Translations under genes and position numbers: made by a program | The notes under the pieces: model-generated | The model's input: the letters and a program-made list of their open reading frames with translations, nothing else | Told to the model about the DNA's origin: nothing | Databases searched by the model: none | In this document: positions 19,901 to 30,281 of the stretch, piece after piece | How the letters are laid out: every line of letters begins with the position of its first letter | Numbering within the stretch: the stretch's first letter is position 1 | Assembly: GCA_036346355.1 (NCBI GenBank) | Contig: CM070578.1 | Location: 12,476,501 to 12,540,500 of the forward strand | Direction of reading: 5' to 3' | Origin: Rhipidocladum racemiflorum | Taxonomy: Eukaryota > Streptophyta > Magnoliopsida > Poales > Poaceae | Length of the DNA stretch: 64,000 nucleotides

Positions 19901-22900
19901 TTGTAACATAATCCTTTTGCCCTTCGCTCTGCTATTTCGTCCGCACTTAGTCGCCTTCTTGGGGTTCTTCTTAGAAGTGACCAGGAGCCACCAGATGTTC
20001 TTGGCATGAGCCCCAAGCGGTTCTGCGGCTGTGCTTTAGGTGGCATGCCCAGTGCCGTGGAGGCCCCTGAGTGCATTGCTCGACCTTCTGGGGCATTCGC
20101 CGAGGTGACGGTTGACGAAGTTGTAGTTGATGCCAAGCCGCGACTAAACGGGGGTCTGGACCGCCCTGTATTGGACATGCCCTGTATGGCTGCAGAGACC
20201 CACGCTTCTTGCCTTACTTCTGCCTCCCTCGCAAAACCAATTGCTTCTGCTAAGTCACGGGGTCTCTCCCGGCGGACATCGGCGGCCAAGGCAACCGTCA
20301 GTCCTGCGGTGAAGGTCTCAATTTGGTCAGCTCTCTTCATTCTTGGCGTGCGCGCTAACAGCCGCTGGAAGTCGCGCGCGTACTCATCTACTCTGCTTCC
20401 GCCCTGTTTCAAGTTCACGAGGTCTCCCAGAGGACCGACTGAAGAATGTCGGGTGAACCGGTGGATGAAGGTGTCGTAAAATTCCTCCCATGGAACCCAG
20501 GGTGTATCTTGTTGCCAATTGTCCAGCACCTTCTGGGCTTTGCCTTGGAGATGAAGCCCTGCTACCTCCACATACTCCTCCTCAGGAATCCGATGCATGC
20601 GGAAGAACCGCTCGCACTTCCTCAACCATCCCAGTGGATCTTGCGACCCATCATAATCGGGGAGATCGAATCGTGGCGGGCGTGGTACCCACCGACGATC
20701 GTCCTCTGTATTTCGATCTCTTCGTGCGCCCCGTCCCCAGTTGCGGTCGTCTTCCCCACGTGGGTGTCTCCAGGTGCGGCCTTGATCCTCGCCCTGAGCT
20801 CTTGCCTTTGCCCGTGCATCTTCCTGGGCTCTTCTTACCCCCGGCGCCGGCTCGCGCGGGTATACGGTTGCCCCGCTCTGCTCGGGATCTTCCGCCGTCG
20901 CCTTTCCCTTGATCACCTTCATCATCTCTTCCATCATGGTCTTCAGATTGGAAATTTCCTCCTCCACCTTACCAACTCGATCCTCCATGGCTGCGCTAGT
21001 GCCAGGGCCGAACTGCTCTGATACCAAATTGATATGAGCACGTTCCGCCAGAAATTGCGCGTGCGCCCGTGTGCCTGGCCGGGATCCCGGACGAGGATTG
21101 CTCGCTGACGATTCCGCCGGCAAGGGTAATTTGGCTGTTTTCGGCGCCACCGCCCTAGTCTCAATCTGTGGCAAATTCTGCATGCCTTTTCTTATTTCTC
21201 TCCTCTCTTTATATAGTAGGGTACAAGGAAAGTAACCAACTAAAGATAGCAATCATAATCTGATTGAAACTACTAATCCTGAAAGGATACTAACTACAAA
21301 AACGGAAAGGATAAAACTGAAAGGATATGGAGCAGGACTGCCTGGCGCCTACACATGCACAGCATGGGCTTATGCGGCAAGACCTGACCCTCTTCCCTTT
21401 CTATAATAAACTCTATCTATATCAATGGGTGCTACGCAACTAAGTCTTTTATGTCTTTTTGATTTTTCAGACAGTTGGTGCATATACTCATTCGATTGTT
21501 TGGCATCTCTGCTATCGTGAGAGCTACATACAGCATCTATCTTGTTTAGTGCCATATCTAATGCCTTGTATTGTTGTTTTGTAGTGCTGAGGAGGTTGCA
21601 TCATTATCAGAATCACATGATCTTTGCATTAGTGGGGACTGCTTTGAAATGCTACAAAGGACTGAAGCTGTTCTCCAAGTCATTCCTCATGTGAAGGTAC
21701 GGGAGAGCAGATAGCATGTCCTCTAAAAACATGAAGGCCCTTATTTGCACACTTGGTGACTCTTATAACTCTATAAGTGTCATTGTTTCAGGTATTTGCA
21801 CGTGTTGCTCCAGAACAGAAAGAACTTGTGCTGACTTCATTCAAAACCGTTGGGAGGATGACACTGATGTGTGGAGATGGAACCAATGATGTTGGTGCAC
21901 TAAAACAGGTCAGTACCTGGCTTGATTCTCGTTTAATTTTGCAATGTATACAACTATGCTGATTCCACACAGAACATCTGTTACTTATGCCGGTGGTTGA
22001 CTTGATCTTGAACTTGTCTGGCGACATTGATTTTGTAGAGAGATTTATGTATTCTTTATATGCTTCCTTTGGTCTTCAGGTATTATTGTGGCCACTGTAC
22101 AACTAATTACTTGCACTCATGACTCTGAATCGACCTTTGCTGAGACCTATTGTTGATGTGGCGGTACTCTCATAATAATGCTTGCATAAATGCTTGCATA
22201 CATCCTTGCATAAATGCTTGCTATACCAGCCACTTTACCAGTTTGCCTGACATGACTGCAGTGAACAAAACTTAGACCCGGTGAAGGTTGCTCCCTTGGA
22301 GCAGCTCAAGGGTATATTATGCCTACCATGTTGGTTGAAAGAAATTAGTAATGTGTTCAGTGGTCGGGGCCTGTTTTGAGTGCAGATTAGCTTTCATATG
22401 CAAACTTGTGTAAACAGAACAAACTTTGTTCTGAAATGCCCGTCCAAAACAAATATGTTGTAGGAATTGGTATGGATTCCTTGGCAAAATTTTGTAAAGA
22501 AGTAACCTTGGTAAGAAAAAAAGAAAATGTAAGCAGAGGTTAAATGGACAAGTTACTGTTCTTTTAGTTGGTCTTTGGTTTGAGGAATGGGTTCATCCAG
22601 GATCATCCGATTTTAACTCAAAACCTAACCTTGTAAGGTAAAATGGGATGAGTTGGTCTTTTAGACTATCATCATCCTACTCCATATTCCTTTTCTATTC
22701 TATTCATCAACCTCGGTCATGTCATTTGCCCTTTGTGTGTCCATGTCTCATGTTCATGTTTGCATTTTTTTTCTGAATGGATTTTGGGTGATAAAAAACA
22801 TGAAAATTAATTCTCCTGGTAGTACTTGAGAGGACGTCATGGTAACAGTTTTATCACCTCATAAGCTTGTAGAATTGAACCAAGCAGCTTTTGCACTTGT

Positions 22901-24384
22901 TCAATAGGTGGTTTTCACCTAGCTTATACTGGAAGCACAGCACATTGAGCATATGGAAGAATTTTGAGCCAGATAACGTATTGGGAAACATGTGTCCATG
23001 CTATTGATGTTAGGCAGGTTGTCCTATGGTAGACTGGTATTTGGTTCCTTTTTGTCAGTATTCTGGCATATAGACTATTCTGCAATCTTAACAGTAAGCC
23101 ACTCAAAGATTACTTTTTAAATTTCTGGACATGAGGCATTCCTGTGTACTTTTTTGTTAGGTATTGTTTTTTTTTACTGATGTTTTTTATTGAAAGATAG
23201 CACGCATGTTAACCACCTTATGATAGCACGCATGTTAACCACCTTATGACAATATTTGATGGAAAACTCTATCGATTCTTTTGTTATTTATTGTATGATC
23301 TCCAAATTTTCAGGCACATGTTGGCATAGCTCTGTTGAATGCTGAACCTGTCCAGAAAGCAGACTCGAAATCCCAGTCATCCAAACCTGAAAACAAATCA
23401 GGGAAGTTAAAAAAACCGAAACCTGCTAATGAATCATCATCACAATTGGCCCCACCAGCTAACAGTTCTGCTAGAGCATCCAGCAGCCGCCCCATGACCG
23501 CTGCTGAGAGGCAGCGAGAAAAGCTGCAGAAGATGTTAGATGAAATGAATGAAGAAAGTGATGGCCGTTCAGCACCGATTGTGAAGCTTGGGGATGCTTC
23601 CATGGCCTCACCTTTCACAGCAAAGCATGCCTCTGTTGCCCCCACGCTTGATATCATCCGCCAGGGGAGAAGCACCCTAGTCACCACACTTCAAATGTTC
23701 AAGATTCTTGGACTGAACTGCCTTGCGACAGCATATGTTCTCAGTGTCATGTACTTGGATGGTGTCAAACTGGGTGATGTTCAGGCTACAATTAGCGGTG
23801 TCTTCACTGCAGCTTTCTTCCTCTTCATTTCCCATGCCCGTCCACTTCAAACACTGTCTGCAGAGCGGCCTCACCCTAACATATTCTGTGCATATGTCTT
23901 ACTTTCCATTCTTGGCCAGTTCGCCATGCACTTGTTCTTCTTGATCACAGCCGTCAATGAAGCATCCAAGTATATGCCAGAGGAATGCATTGAGCCTGAT
24001 TCAAACTTCCATCCAAACCTGGTCAACACAGTTTCATACATGGTGAACATGATGATCCAGGTGGCTACCTTTGCTGTAAATTACATGGGCCACCCATTTA
24101 ACCAGAGTATCTCAGAGAACAAGCCCTTCAAGTATGCTCTCTATGCAGCTGTTGTTTTCTTCACAGTGATCACATCGGATATGTTCAGGGATCTGAATGA
24201 CTATATGAAGCTTGAACCCTTGCCTGAAGGAATGAGGGGCAAACTGATGCTTTGGGCTATCCTTATGTTTTGTTGTTGCTATGGATGGGAGCGGTTTTTG
24301 CGATGGGCATTCCCAGGCAAGATGCCAGCATGGGAGAAGCGCCAGAAACAGGCAGTTGCAAACCTGGAGAAAAAGCGCACGTAG
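7936..24384 (+). CDS. P5A-type ATPase (endoplasmic reticulum; MIA/PDR2 family), 21 exons
   Basis: Exons: 7936-8184, 8284-8376, 8458-8660, 10013-10085, 10162-10334, 10412-10577, 11091-11195, 11271-11381, 11453-11539, 11642-11824, 11890-11940, 12013-12138, 12243-12322, 13602-13710, 14581-14709, 15037-15102, 15211-15282, 15562-15710, 21585-21696, 21792-21908 and 23314-24384. Joined they give 3525 nt, 1174 residues, the family's normal length, without stops. P-type motifs are all present: LTGEST (actuator, codons near 10548-10565), PPELPMEL in M4 (P5A hallmark), DKTGT with the phosphorylated Asp about residue 488 (11908-11922), and GDGTNDVGALK (about 21871-21903). The long last exon holds a Ser/Lys/Pro-rich linker and the C-terminal membrane helices. 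P5A pumps remove misinserted transmembrane helices from the ER membrane; plant mutants affect pollen wall and phosphate response. All introns are GT-AG except intron 1 (GC-AG). Introns 3, 13 and 18 carry transposons. Exon limits rest on splice consensus and frame. Confidence 0.95.
8185..8283 (+). other. P5A intron 1: 99-nt GC-AG intron, open in frame
   Basis: Exon 1 ends TACTCCAAG and the next bases are GCGAGA, so the donor is GC rather than GT; the acceptor is GGTGCAG before GTGAAGG. The intron is 99 nt, a multiple of three, and has no in-frame stop. Unspliced mRNA would therefore add 33 residues after residue 83, between the first two membrane segments and the following domain. The protein joined across it (YSK|VKDIRAANA) matches the family. 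Confidence 0.7.
9181..9736. mobile_element. MULE-like non-autonomous element in P5A intron 3
   Basis: A 9-bp duplication GCTGCAAAT lies at 9181-9189 and 9728-9736. Inside (9190-9727, 538 bp) the left end reads GTTCACCAAGGCGCTAG and the inverted right end GTTCCCCTAGGCGTCTAG, matching at about 14 of 18. The interior is GC-rich with many GCCTAGGC words, a G10 run near 9220, and no transposase frame. A 9-bp duplication points to a Mutator-like element; the TIR similarity is short, so hAT is possible. Confidence 0.65.
12493..13127. mobile_element. Solo LTR in P5A intron 13
   Basis: The target duplication GAAAA lies at 12493-12497 and 13123-13127. Between them is a 625-bp unit (12498-13122) starting TGTCGAA and ending TTCGACA, a perfect 7-bp inverted terminus. 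The GGGTATTAC...CGAACCTGTCTAAATC words near its right end are typical of gypsy LTRs in grasses, which suggests plus orientation. No internal region is present, so it is a solo LTR left by recombination between two LTRs. Confidence 0.85.
16044..16438 (-). repeat. 3' LTR (element orientation) of the intron-18 gypsy element
   Basis: A 395-bp LTR bounded by TGATAT and ATATCA. It differs from its partner at 21030-21424 by a T/C in GCAAATT(T/C)TGC and a T/G in AATCT(T/G)ATTG. Next to it, at 16439-16453, lies the polypurine tract. Confidence 0.97.
16439..16453 (-). other. Polypurine tract of the gypsy element
   Basis: The minus strand reads AGGAGGGGAGTAA immediately before the LTR start TGATAT, the normal site for plus-strand DNA priming. 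Confidence 0.8.
16500..19222 (-). pseudogene. gypsy pol region: RT, RNase H and integrase with frameshifts
   Basis: From 19222 to about 18080 one frame gives reverse transcriptase (PYRYPYRQKDEIERQ, then WRFCVDYRELN, FFDDILVYS as the YxDD box, GYLGHIIS) and RNase H start (FTKPFVVE, TDHGSLKFLLNQ). After LVTPPQQ the frame shifts by one base; RNase H resumes as KLMGFDFQVEYKPGK and QAADALSR. The zinc-binding part of integrase (HEGIQKTLHRLKLSYFWPNQ) is followed by a TAG stop, then VERFVAQCVVCQRNK. Further shifts occur around 17390-17450. Later pieces, DGQTEVVNRTIE, TPFELVYGRSPP and KLSPRFYGPY, lie in different frames down to about 16500. No intact polyprotein can be made from this copy as it stands. 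Confidence 0.9.
19243..20988 (-). pseudogene. gypsy gag and protease frame, split from pol by a frameshift
   Basis: The likely start is the ATG at 20988 (MEDRVGKVEEE), just after the primer-binding site; the open frame itself continues back into the LTR. It holds a coiled-coil N-terminus, a retrotransposon gag domain (PPRFDLPDYDGSQDP to LGDLVNLKQG), a zinc-knuckle-like LCYNCDEVYSRSHRCKRLF, and an aspartic protease motif LIDSGSTHNFVS. It ends in a stop at 19243 (DIVSITFV). The expected continuation (CEHHICLAEGT) lies in the next frame, so a small indel separates gag-protease from RT in an element type that normally has one long frame. Confidence 0.88.
21015..21026 (-). other. Primer-binding site, initiator-tRNA-Met type
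   Basis: The minus strand reads TGGTATCAGAGC three bases inside the 5' LTR. It is complementary to the 3' end of initiator tRNA-Met, the usual primer of plant LTR retrotransposons. Confidence 0.92.
21030..21424 (-). repeat. 5' LTR (element orientation) of the intron-18 gypsy element
   Basis: 395-bp LTR identical to 16044-16438 except at two sites. It contains a minus-strand TATA box (CTATATAAAGAG, about 21204-21215), so its promoter points out of exon 19 back toward exon 18 of the P5A gene, antisense to it. Confidence 0.97.
23196..23247. repeat. 26-bp tandem duplication in P5A intron 20
   Basis: Two perfect adjacent copies of a 26-bp unit beginning GATAGCACGCATGTTAACC, spaced exactly 26 bp. 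The intron also holds an imperfect 12-bp TGCTTGCATAAA array at about 22178-22222. Confidence 0.9.
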
Positions 24385-26615
24385 AGTCTGGTTTTCTTTT
24401 ATCTTCACTCTTTCATTCTTTATCCTTCACTGGCCATCTCTCATTTGGCAGCAATCTTGTCACTAGTCAACTGATCTTGATTTGGCATAGTTGCAGTCTA
24501 ATATGTAGTTTAGGAGATTTTTTTTCAGACTAGGCCCTATTGCTAGGAGGATACAGGGTCAATATACCTACTCTACATGCAAGTCAGTATGGAGGTCCAG
24601 AATTTTCAGCTCCCATATCTTTTGCTAATGATGACATGAATATGGATGGATGTACAATGGAACATACAAATAATTTATGAGGTTTTTACTGTTAGCCTTT
24701 CGAGGTACGGTACGCATTATATTTAAAGTTATTCTGACCTGATTTATATGATGAGGTGCTATTCTACCATGAGGCAGGGATGTAGTTACTTTGCTATGGC
24801 CTTTATCTAATTCGGTGTTATGGTTTTATGCGCATTTCCACGCTTTCTGCGTTGTGTGAGGCGCTATTGATTTATGCCCTTCCTGTTAAACCTTGTGGGT
24901 TAGTTTAGGCGACTCACTGGCACTTGTCAGTTGCCACTACTCAGGAAGAACAATGAATCGACAACTTTAGCATCTGATGTGTGACGTACCTAGTGGGTTT
25001 TATCCTTGTTTCTGGTGGGGTGAGACGAACTGTGCTTGATGCCTCACTGAGTCGTCAACTCTGTGCTTCCAAGTTCCAACCGAATCGGTGCCGCTCTGCC
25101 AAACAGGCACCCGCAAAACCGCGCCGCCTACGTCACGCGCTTACTTCGCCACGAGCCCGGTGATTTGACCCCGAAAGTCCACCCTCGACCAATTCAGCAG
25201 CGGGCCAGGCCAGCAACCATCCCCTCACCACCCTTCCTGAACGCTACGCCCACCGCTCTGGCCTCCCACAACCTATCAACCTCTACTTTAGAGCTAAAAA
25301 AAACTAAAGTATTTTTAGAGTCTGTTTGTTTTTGCTCTAAAAGCAGATTCTGGATTGTGGTTATTGAGAAGATGATTCTTTAAAAGTTGGAATCCAAAAG
25401 CATATATGAAGTAGATTGTTGATTCTAGTGTATATGGATGGACTAGATTGTGAGAATTGGATTTTACAATCGAGCTATTTGTTTTTTATTCAGCTTTTGG
25501 GGTCAGGATTCAGAATCAAAAACAAAAATAAATAGGCCCTTACTTTGATTGAGACGGATATTCACGCACATAACGCGCGAGTAAATAGATTTTACGGTAC
25601 AACGATAGCAAATTTAGATATGAATCATAAGTCCACTATGATAGTATGTAAATCTCATCTGGATCATCGAAGCTGAGACTATCCTATGATTAGTGAAAAG
25701 GAACTCACAAAAAAGTGAAGATGTCATCCATGCAAAAGCATGGGTGACAGGAAGAACACAATGGGGAAGTGACATGAGGTCATAAGGTGCACTATTGACA
25801 TGAGAATTGTGGTAGAGCTTGGACACGAATGAAGAAGGAACTAGTATTTAATGGATAGTGAATTACATAAGAAAGAGGTGTTCATTTTTTATGTTTAAAT
25901 TGGCTGTTAAGCTTAATATCTAAATATTCTTTGAAGGCATACAAATTTGAAGGGGAAAACCATGTTGGCCCTTACTAAGCTCCGCCCTACGTGAGAAGAC
26001 AAAATAAGAGAGAAACAAGATGACGAGAGAAGGGGCTACAAATGAAAATTCTATCTATAGCTATTAATGAACCAAATTAAGATATACAAGGTTTAAGTTG
26101 GTTGACTCAAATATAGGGCATATAGATTCCGAGGAAAATGAGCATCCTAAAAAAAATCTAAATGACCAATGAATTAATTGAATGCATTTAGTTAACCTCC
26201 TAGACTACAAAACCATCTACTTACCCACCACTACATCTCTAGACTTACATAGCCGAAGCAATCCACTGAGGTGGTTTTTATTTAATTTGCAAACTTATAT
26301 CTATATTGTTAGACATATCATCTGTCTTGGTGGCAAATATATCTTTAAATAGTATCTAGGACTTGTTTTTTTCTCGATCACATGGTATAGCTGTAAATAA
26401 ACTATTTTAAAGCCTACCGACTACGCTGATTTCTTTTTTTTATAAAAACCAAACAGTTAAATCGATGCAAGAAAAATGTAAAATGCCCGTCCATTACGGC
26501 CTAGCGGCGCACATCATTTACGTGCTACGCCCACCGCTTGGCCCAATTGGCCCCACCTTTCAGCGGCCAGCGAAAAGTTCGGCCGGATTCACGAGTACAC
26601 GTAGCATTAGCAAAT
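24385..26615. other. P5A 3' flank and intergenic region
   Basis: The first few hundred bases are the P5A 3' UTR; no single clear polyadenylation signal stands out. A GC-rich patch at about 25060-25280 encodes nothing I recognise. A probable MITE is listed separately at 25319-25540. The remainder is AT-rich spacer up to the core promoter of the BI-1-like gene. Confidence 0.6.
25319..25540. mobile_element. Probable Tourist/hAT-type MITE
   Basis: The left end AGTCTGTTTGTTTTTGCTC followed by GCAGATTCTGGATTG pairs imperfectly with the inverted right end GGCCTATTTATTTTTG followed by GATTCTGAATCCTG. It is about 220 bp with an AT-rich interior. No clear target duplication was found. Confidence 0.5.
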
Positions 26616-26616
26616 C

Positions 26617-26623
26617 TATATAT
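26617..26623 (+). promoter_or_regulatory. Probable TATA box of the BI-1-like gene
   Basis: TATATAT within AAATCTATATATCCCC, 94-100 bp upstream of the ATG at 26717, in a normal core-promoter position. Confidence 0.6.
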
Positions 26624-26716
26624 CCCCAACTCCCCATTACATACACCCAGGAATTGCACGGCACAACCCGCGTTCCCAACCGAATTTCCCAATTCCCCAC
26701 CCAAAGCGTCGGAGAG

Positions 26717-28679
26717 ATGTCGTCGGCTTCGGAGATGCAGCCGCTGGCGCCGGCGGGTTACCGGCGGGCGCCGGAGATGAAGGAGAAGGTGGAGGCGTCG
26801 GCGGTGGACCTGGAGGCGGGGACCGGGGAGACGCTCTACCCGGGGATCTCGCGCGGGGAGAGCGCCCTCCGCTGGGGCTTCGTCCGCAAGGTCTACGGCA
26901 TCCTCGCCGCGCAGCTGCTCCTCACCACCGCCGTCTCCGCCGTCACCGTCCTCCACCCCACCCTCAACGCCACGCTCTCCTCCTCCCCGGGCCTCGCGCT
27001 CGCGCTCGCCGTCCTCCCCTTCGTCCGTAAGCGATCTCCCCTTCCTCTGATGCGATGCTTGACATTATCTCGGTGTGTGTGTTATGGGTGTGGAAAGATA
27101 TGAATCTTGTGATGATACCCTTTAATCCGTATATCGTGGGGGGCAACGATGAAGTATCACTCACCTTAATTAGCATAGGTTGGCGCTTTATTTGATGTTT
27201 TGTTGTTAATTAGGGCGCCTAGCTGTTTGAGTGTTGATTGTGGTCTCTAGATGACTAGATCTGGGATCTAGCTAATTCAAGTTGGAATATAAGTGTTTGT
27301 TTAGTTTATTTAGATTGTTATTATCCTATGTCATAGGTTAATTGTCGAATTCAATTGCAAATGGAGGGTCAATGTTCTCGCTCCAAGAAAGGAATGGTTG
27401 TTGTTATTGTCAATACACAACATTTTGCAAGAGGTTAATATTGGGAGATGCATATTCAGACTTTGCAGCTGTAGATCTTGTTAATGTAACATGCTACCGT
27501 TGCTTTGGAATATAGTGGTAAGCAGTGAGTCTAATTGTAAATCCATTAGGGGATTCCTACAAAACTGTTATCAGGCCTTGTAGAATACAATTTTTATCTA
27601 TTTTGGTTTGAGTGTACTTGTTTCTCTTAAGTCAGCATTTTTTGAAGGGGTTATATATAACTGGAGCTTGCCCCATACAAATTGCAAAATGATGCCGAAA
27701 ATATCTTAGTTTCTTCATACAAAAGACAAAGGTAGAGTTGTGTATGGAGTGAAGAGAGCGAGGCAGGGAGAGAGGTTCTCGATAGGCATTTATAATTCAC
27801 AAACATTTTCCTATGTTATGTTCCATTCTAAGTTAGATTTGTTAGCATTATCTTATCTTGAACGCAGAGTGACTGTTATTTTTTAGTAACAGAATGACCT
27901 TGGTTCACTAACAACTATTTTTTTGTGATATCTGTTGTAGTGATGATCCCATTGTATCATTATCAGCACAAACACCCTCACAATTTCGTTTTCCTGGGTC
28001 TGTTCACTTTGTGCTTGAGCTTCAGCATTGGTGTGGCTTGTGCGAACACTCAAGGTTTGTTAATTTTCTTTGAATGAATTGTTTTTCCCTTAAAACAAAT
28101 GATCAGATCACAGGAAGCCATCTCATTATCTTTCCGTAAAGAAAAACTGTGGCTTTTTACTGCAGTTCTTTATTAAACATTCATTTGCATATTGCAGGAA
28201 AGATTGTGCTTGAAGCATTAATATTGACCTCAGCTGTGGTTGCCTCTTTGACTGGATATACTTTCTGGGCTTCAAAGAAGGGCAAGGAATTCGGTTATCT
28301 TGGACCATTTCTGTTCTCTGGTCTTGTTCTCCTTGTCTTGACAAGCTTTATCCAGGTAGTGTGTATGATAAAGTTTGAAAATAATGCACTCATTCACAGA
28401 ATAATGTTCCCATTGAGCATTCCTTTACTTGTAATAACCATTGTGTTGTAAAATGCCGTGTTGCAGATCCTCTTCCCATTGGGACCTGCATCAGTTGCTT
28501 TGTTTGGCGGATTTGGAGCTTTAGTCTTCTCAGGCTTCATTCTATACGACACTGAGAACTTGATAAGGCGTCACACTTATGACGAGTACATTTGGGCATC
28601 TGTTGGGCTTTACCTCGACATCCTCAACCTGTTCCTTTCTATCCTAAACATGCTCAGGAGCATGCAGTCTGATAACTAG
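26717..28679 (+). CDS. BAX-inhibitor-1-like (LIFEGUARD/TMBIM family) membrane protein, 4 exons
   Basis: Exons 26717-27026, 27941-28054, 28198-28355 and 28467-28679 join in frame through GT-AG introns into 264 residues ending at TAG. The N-terminal ~60 residues are polar (MSSASEMQPLAPAGYRRAPE). From about residue 65 (RWGFVRKVYGILAAQLLLTT) there are seven hydrophobic segments. These include PLYHYQHKHPHNFVFLGLF, GKIVLEALILTSAVVASLTG, FLFSGLVLLVLTSFIQ and GFGALVFSGFILYDTENLI. The last ends in the YDT motif of the BI-1/TMBIM family (the conserved Asp of the di-aspartyl pH sensor region). The C-terminus is LYLDILNLFLSILNMLRS. Plant LIFEGUARD proteins sit in endomembranes and restrain stress-induced cell death and shape responses to fungi; whether this copy does so is inferred from family. 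The alternative ATG upstream at 26465 is in frame but lies 5' of the TATA box, so I chose 26717. Confidence 0.93.
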
Positions 28680-29921
28680 TTGGGTCCATCTGCACCCGGC
28701 CAGCCTTTGTGTCCATGTTGATCAGGGTGTCATCCTTTATGAAGTCTTTTGAACTGCAATATATATAGCTCTGAAGGGCTTGTAATGTGTTTTGCTATCT
28801 TCCAGAGTGAGACCAAAGTACAACATATGTATACTTGCTGTTGTAGCGTGACTTTCTGTGTTTAGTGGTACCTGATCCCAAATTGTGCCATGGTGCCAAT
28901 AATTGTTACATCCCAAAATTGTGCAGTGCCAAAATCAGCACCGTTTTCTTAGTTTATGCCTTTTGGTACTGTTTTTTTTCCCCGTTCTTAGTTACAAGAA
29001 AAACATACATATGCCACACCTGCTAGTGTGCCCTAACACACGTCTAGAATTGCGTAGGCAGGGAATAAAATCCGCATACTCACATAGCACTGTCTGTTGC
29101 CTGTTGGTCCTAATTTGTTGTGTGAATAGGGGTTATGTTTAGACATGCCAGAAATCACTGTGTATGATATTTTTCTCTCTTTTTGGGAGGATGTTCTGAT
29201 ATATTGATCAAAGCAAGTGATGTACATTTAATTTTGATTGGTGAAAATCGTCAAAATTTTAACTCTGACCGGTGAAAATCATCAAAACCAGAGGTACCTG
29301 TCAGACGGACGCTGCTCCTCTGATTCAGCAAGTCACAGCGTACAATACCATGATCTAAGCCGTCCATCTTGGTCCAACGATCCTTGTTTTTATGGCCCAT
29401 CCTAATTACTTAACTAAGCCTTTCTTCTTCTTCTTCTTCCATCTTCTGCGACCTTCATTTCTCATTTCACTGGTACATGGAACACCATTACATGACCTCA
29501 CTGCGGAAGTGAAGCAAAGATGCAGAGAACAACAACTCACTGCGGAACAAGCTGATAGAAACTTTGCCATCGACTTGTGAGTTGCGACAAGCACACGGAA
29601 GGGAGCCAACTCCTCTATCATGCACAATGCTGCATGCATGGCTGCAGACAATGGCGGTCGCCGACGCGTTTTGTTGCAGACAGACGCGATACCCACAGCT
29701 AGCGTGTCCCGAAGGCCAGCAGGTGACGTGATGCTAATTTGCAAGTATTTGCTCCGATCAAGCTATGGGAACGGGCCATCAATTACAGTCGAGGATGAAA
29801 ATGAGTTGCAGAATTTGGGTAGTTTGTCCGCTTGGGCGGAACCAGCATAGTGAAAAACGGTCTTAGGCGGCCGTTTAGTCGTCCGTTAATACGGTGACGG
29901 CGCCCAAAACATCACTATCAG
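28680..29921. other. 3' flank of BI-1-like gene and spacer
   Basis: 28680 to about 28900 is the likely 3' UTR. Small open frames at 29392-29850 overlap on both strands without any recognisable domain. Nothing else supported. Confidence 0.6.
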
Positions 29922-30269
29922 AAGGGGGAAAAAGTAAATTTCATAGAACTATTTTTTTTTTACATAAACTATCATAAAACTATAGATATTAGTTTTTATT
30001 TTACAAAACTACATGTTTTAGATAAACTTGTGCCACAAAATTATAGTCTGACAGTGCGGGTCCACATGATAGCTTCGTTTCCCGCTTCTCTCACACATGG
30101 GCCAACACCGTTAGACCTATTACAAGAAACACTCAATACTAAAATAATGTAATTTTTGCTATACAAGTTATCTTAAAAACTGTAGTTTTGTGAAATAGAA
30201 GATGAAATATGTAGTTTTTTGATAGTTTATATAAGAAATATGTAGTTTTATACTAAAATTTACCCCTTA
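29922..30269. mobile_element. AT-rich MITE with GGGG-ended terminal repeats
   Basis: The left arm (GGGGGAAAAAGTAAATTTC, then ACATAAACTATCATAAAAC) is an imperfect inverted match to the right arm (reverse complement GGGGTAAATTTTAGTATAAAA, then ATATAAACTATCAAAAAAC). The two arms flank a short GC-richer centre. About 350 bp, no coding capacity. Confidence 0.6.
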
Positions 30270-30281
30270 AAAACTGTAGTT

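Larger units (their letters stand above)
16044..21424 (-). mobile_element. Ty3/gypsy LTR retrotransposon in P5A intron 18 (complete ends, broken pol)
   Basis: Two 395-bp LTRs (16044-16438 and 21030-21424) flank 4.6 kb. The 5-bp duplication ATGGG occurs at 16039-16043 and 21425-21429. On the minus strand the order is LTR, primer-binding site, gag, protease, reverse transcriptase, RNase H, integrase, polypurine tract, LTR. RT before integrase makes it Ty3/gypsy. The integrase tail has KLSPRFYGPY and, near the end, a degenerate chromodomain-like stretch (VHWTG, LEDKL-like words). The LTRs differ at only two positions by eye, so the insertion is recent, yet pol carries several frameshifts. It lies antisense to the host gene, and the flanking exons 18 and 19 are intact. 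Confidence 0.97.

Noticed and set aside
26465..26716. In-frame upstream ATG extending the BI-1-like protein by 84 residues
   Set aside because: It lies upstream of the TATA box at 26617, and the extension is not like the family N-terminus.
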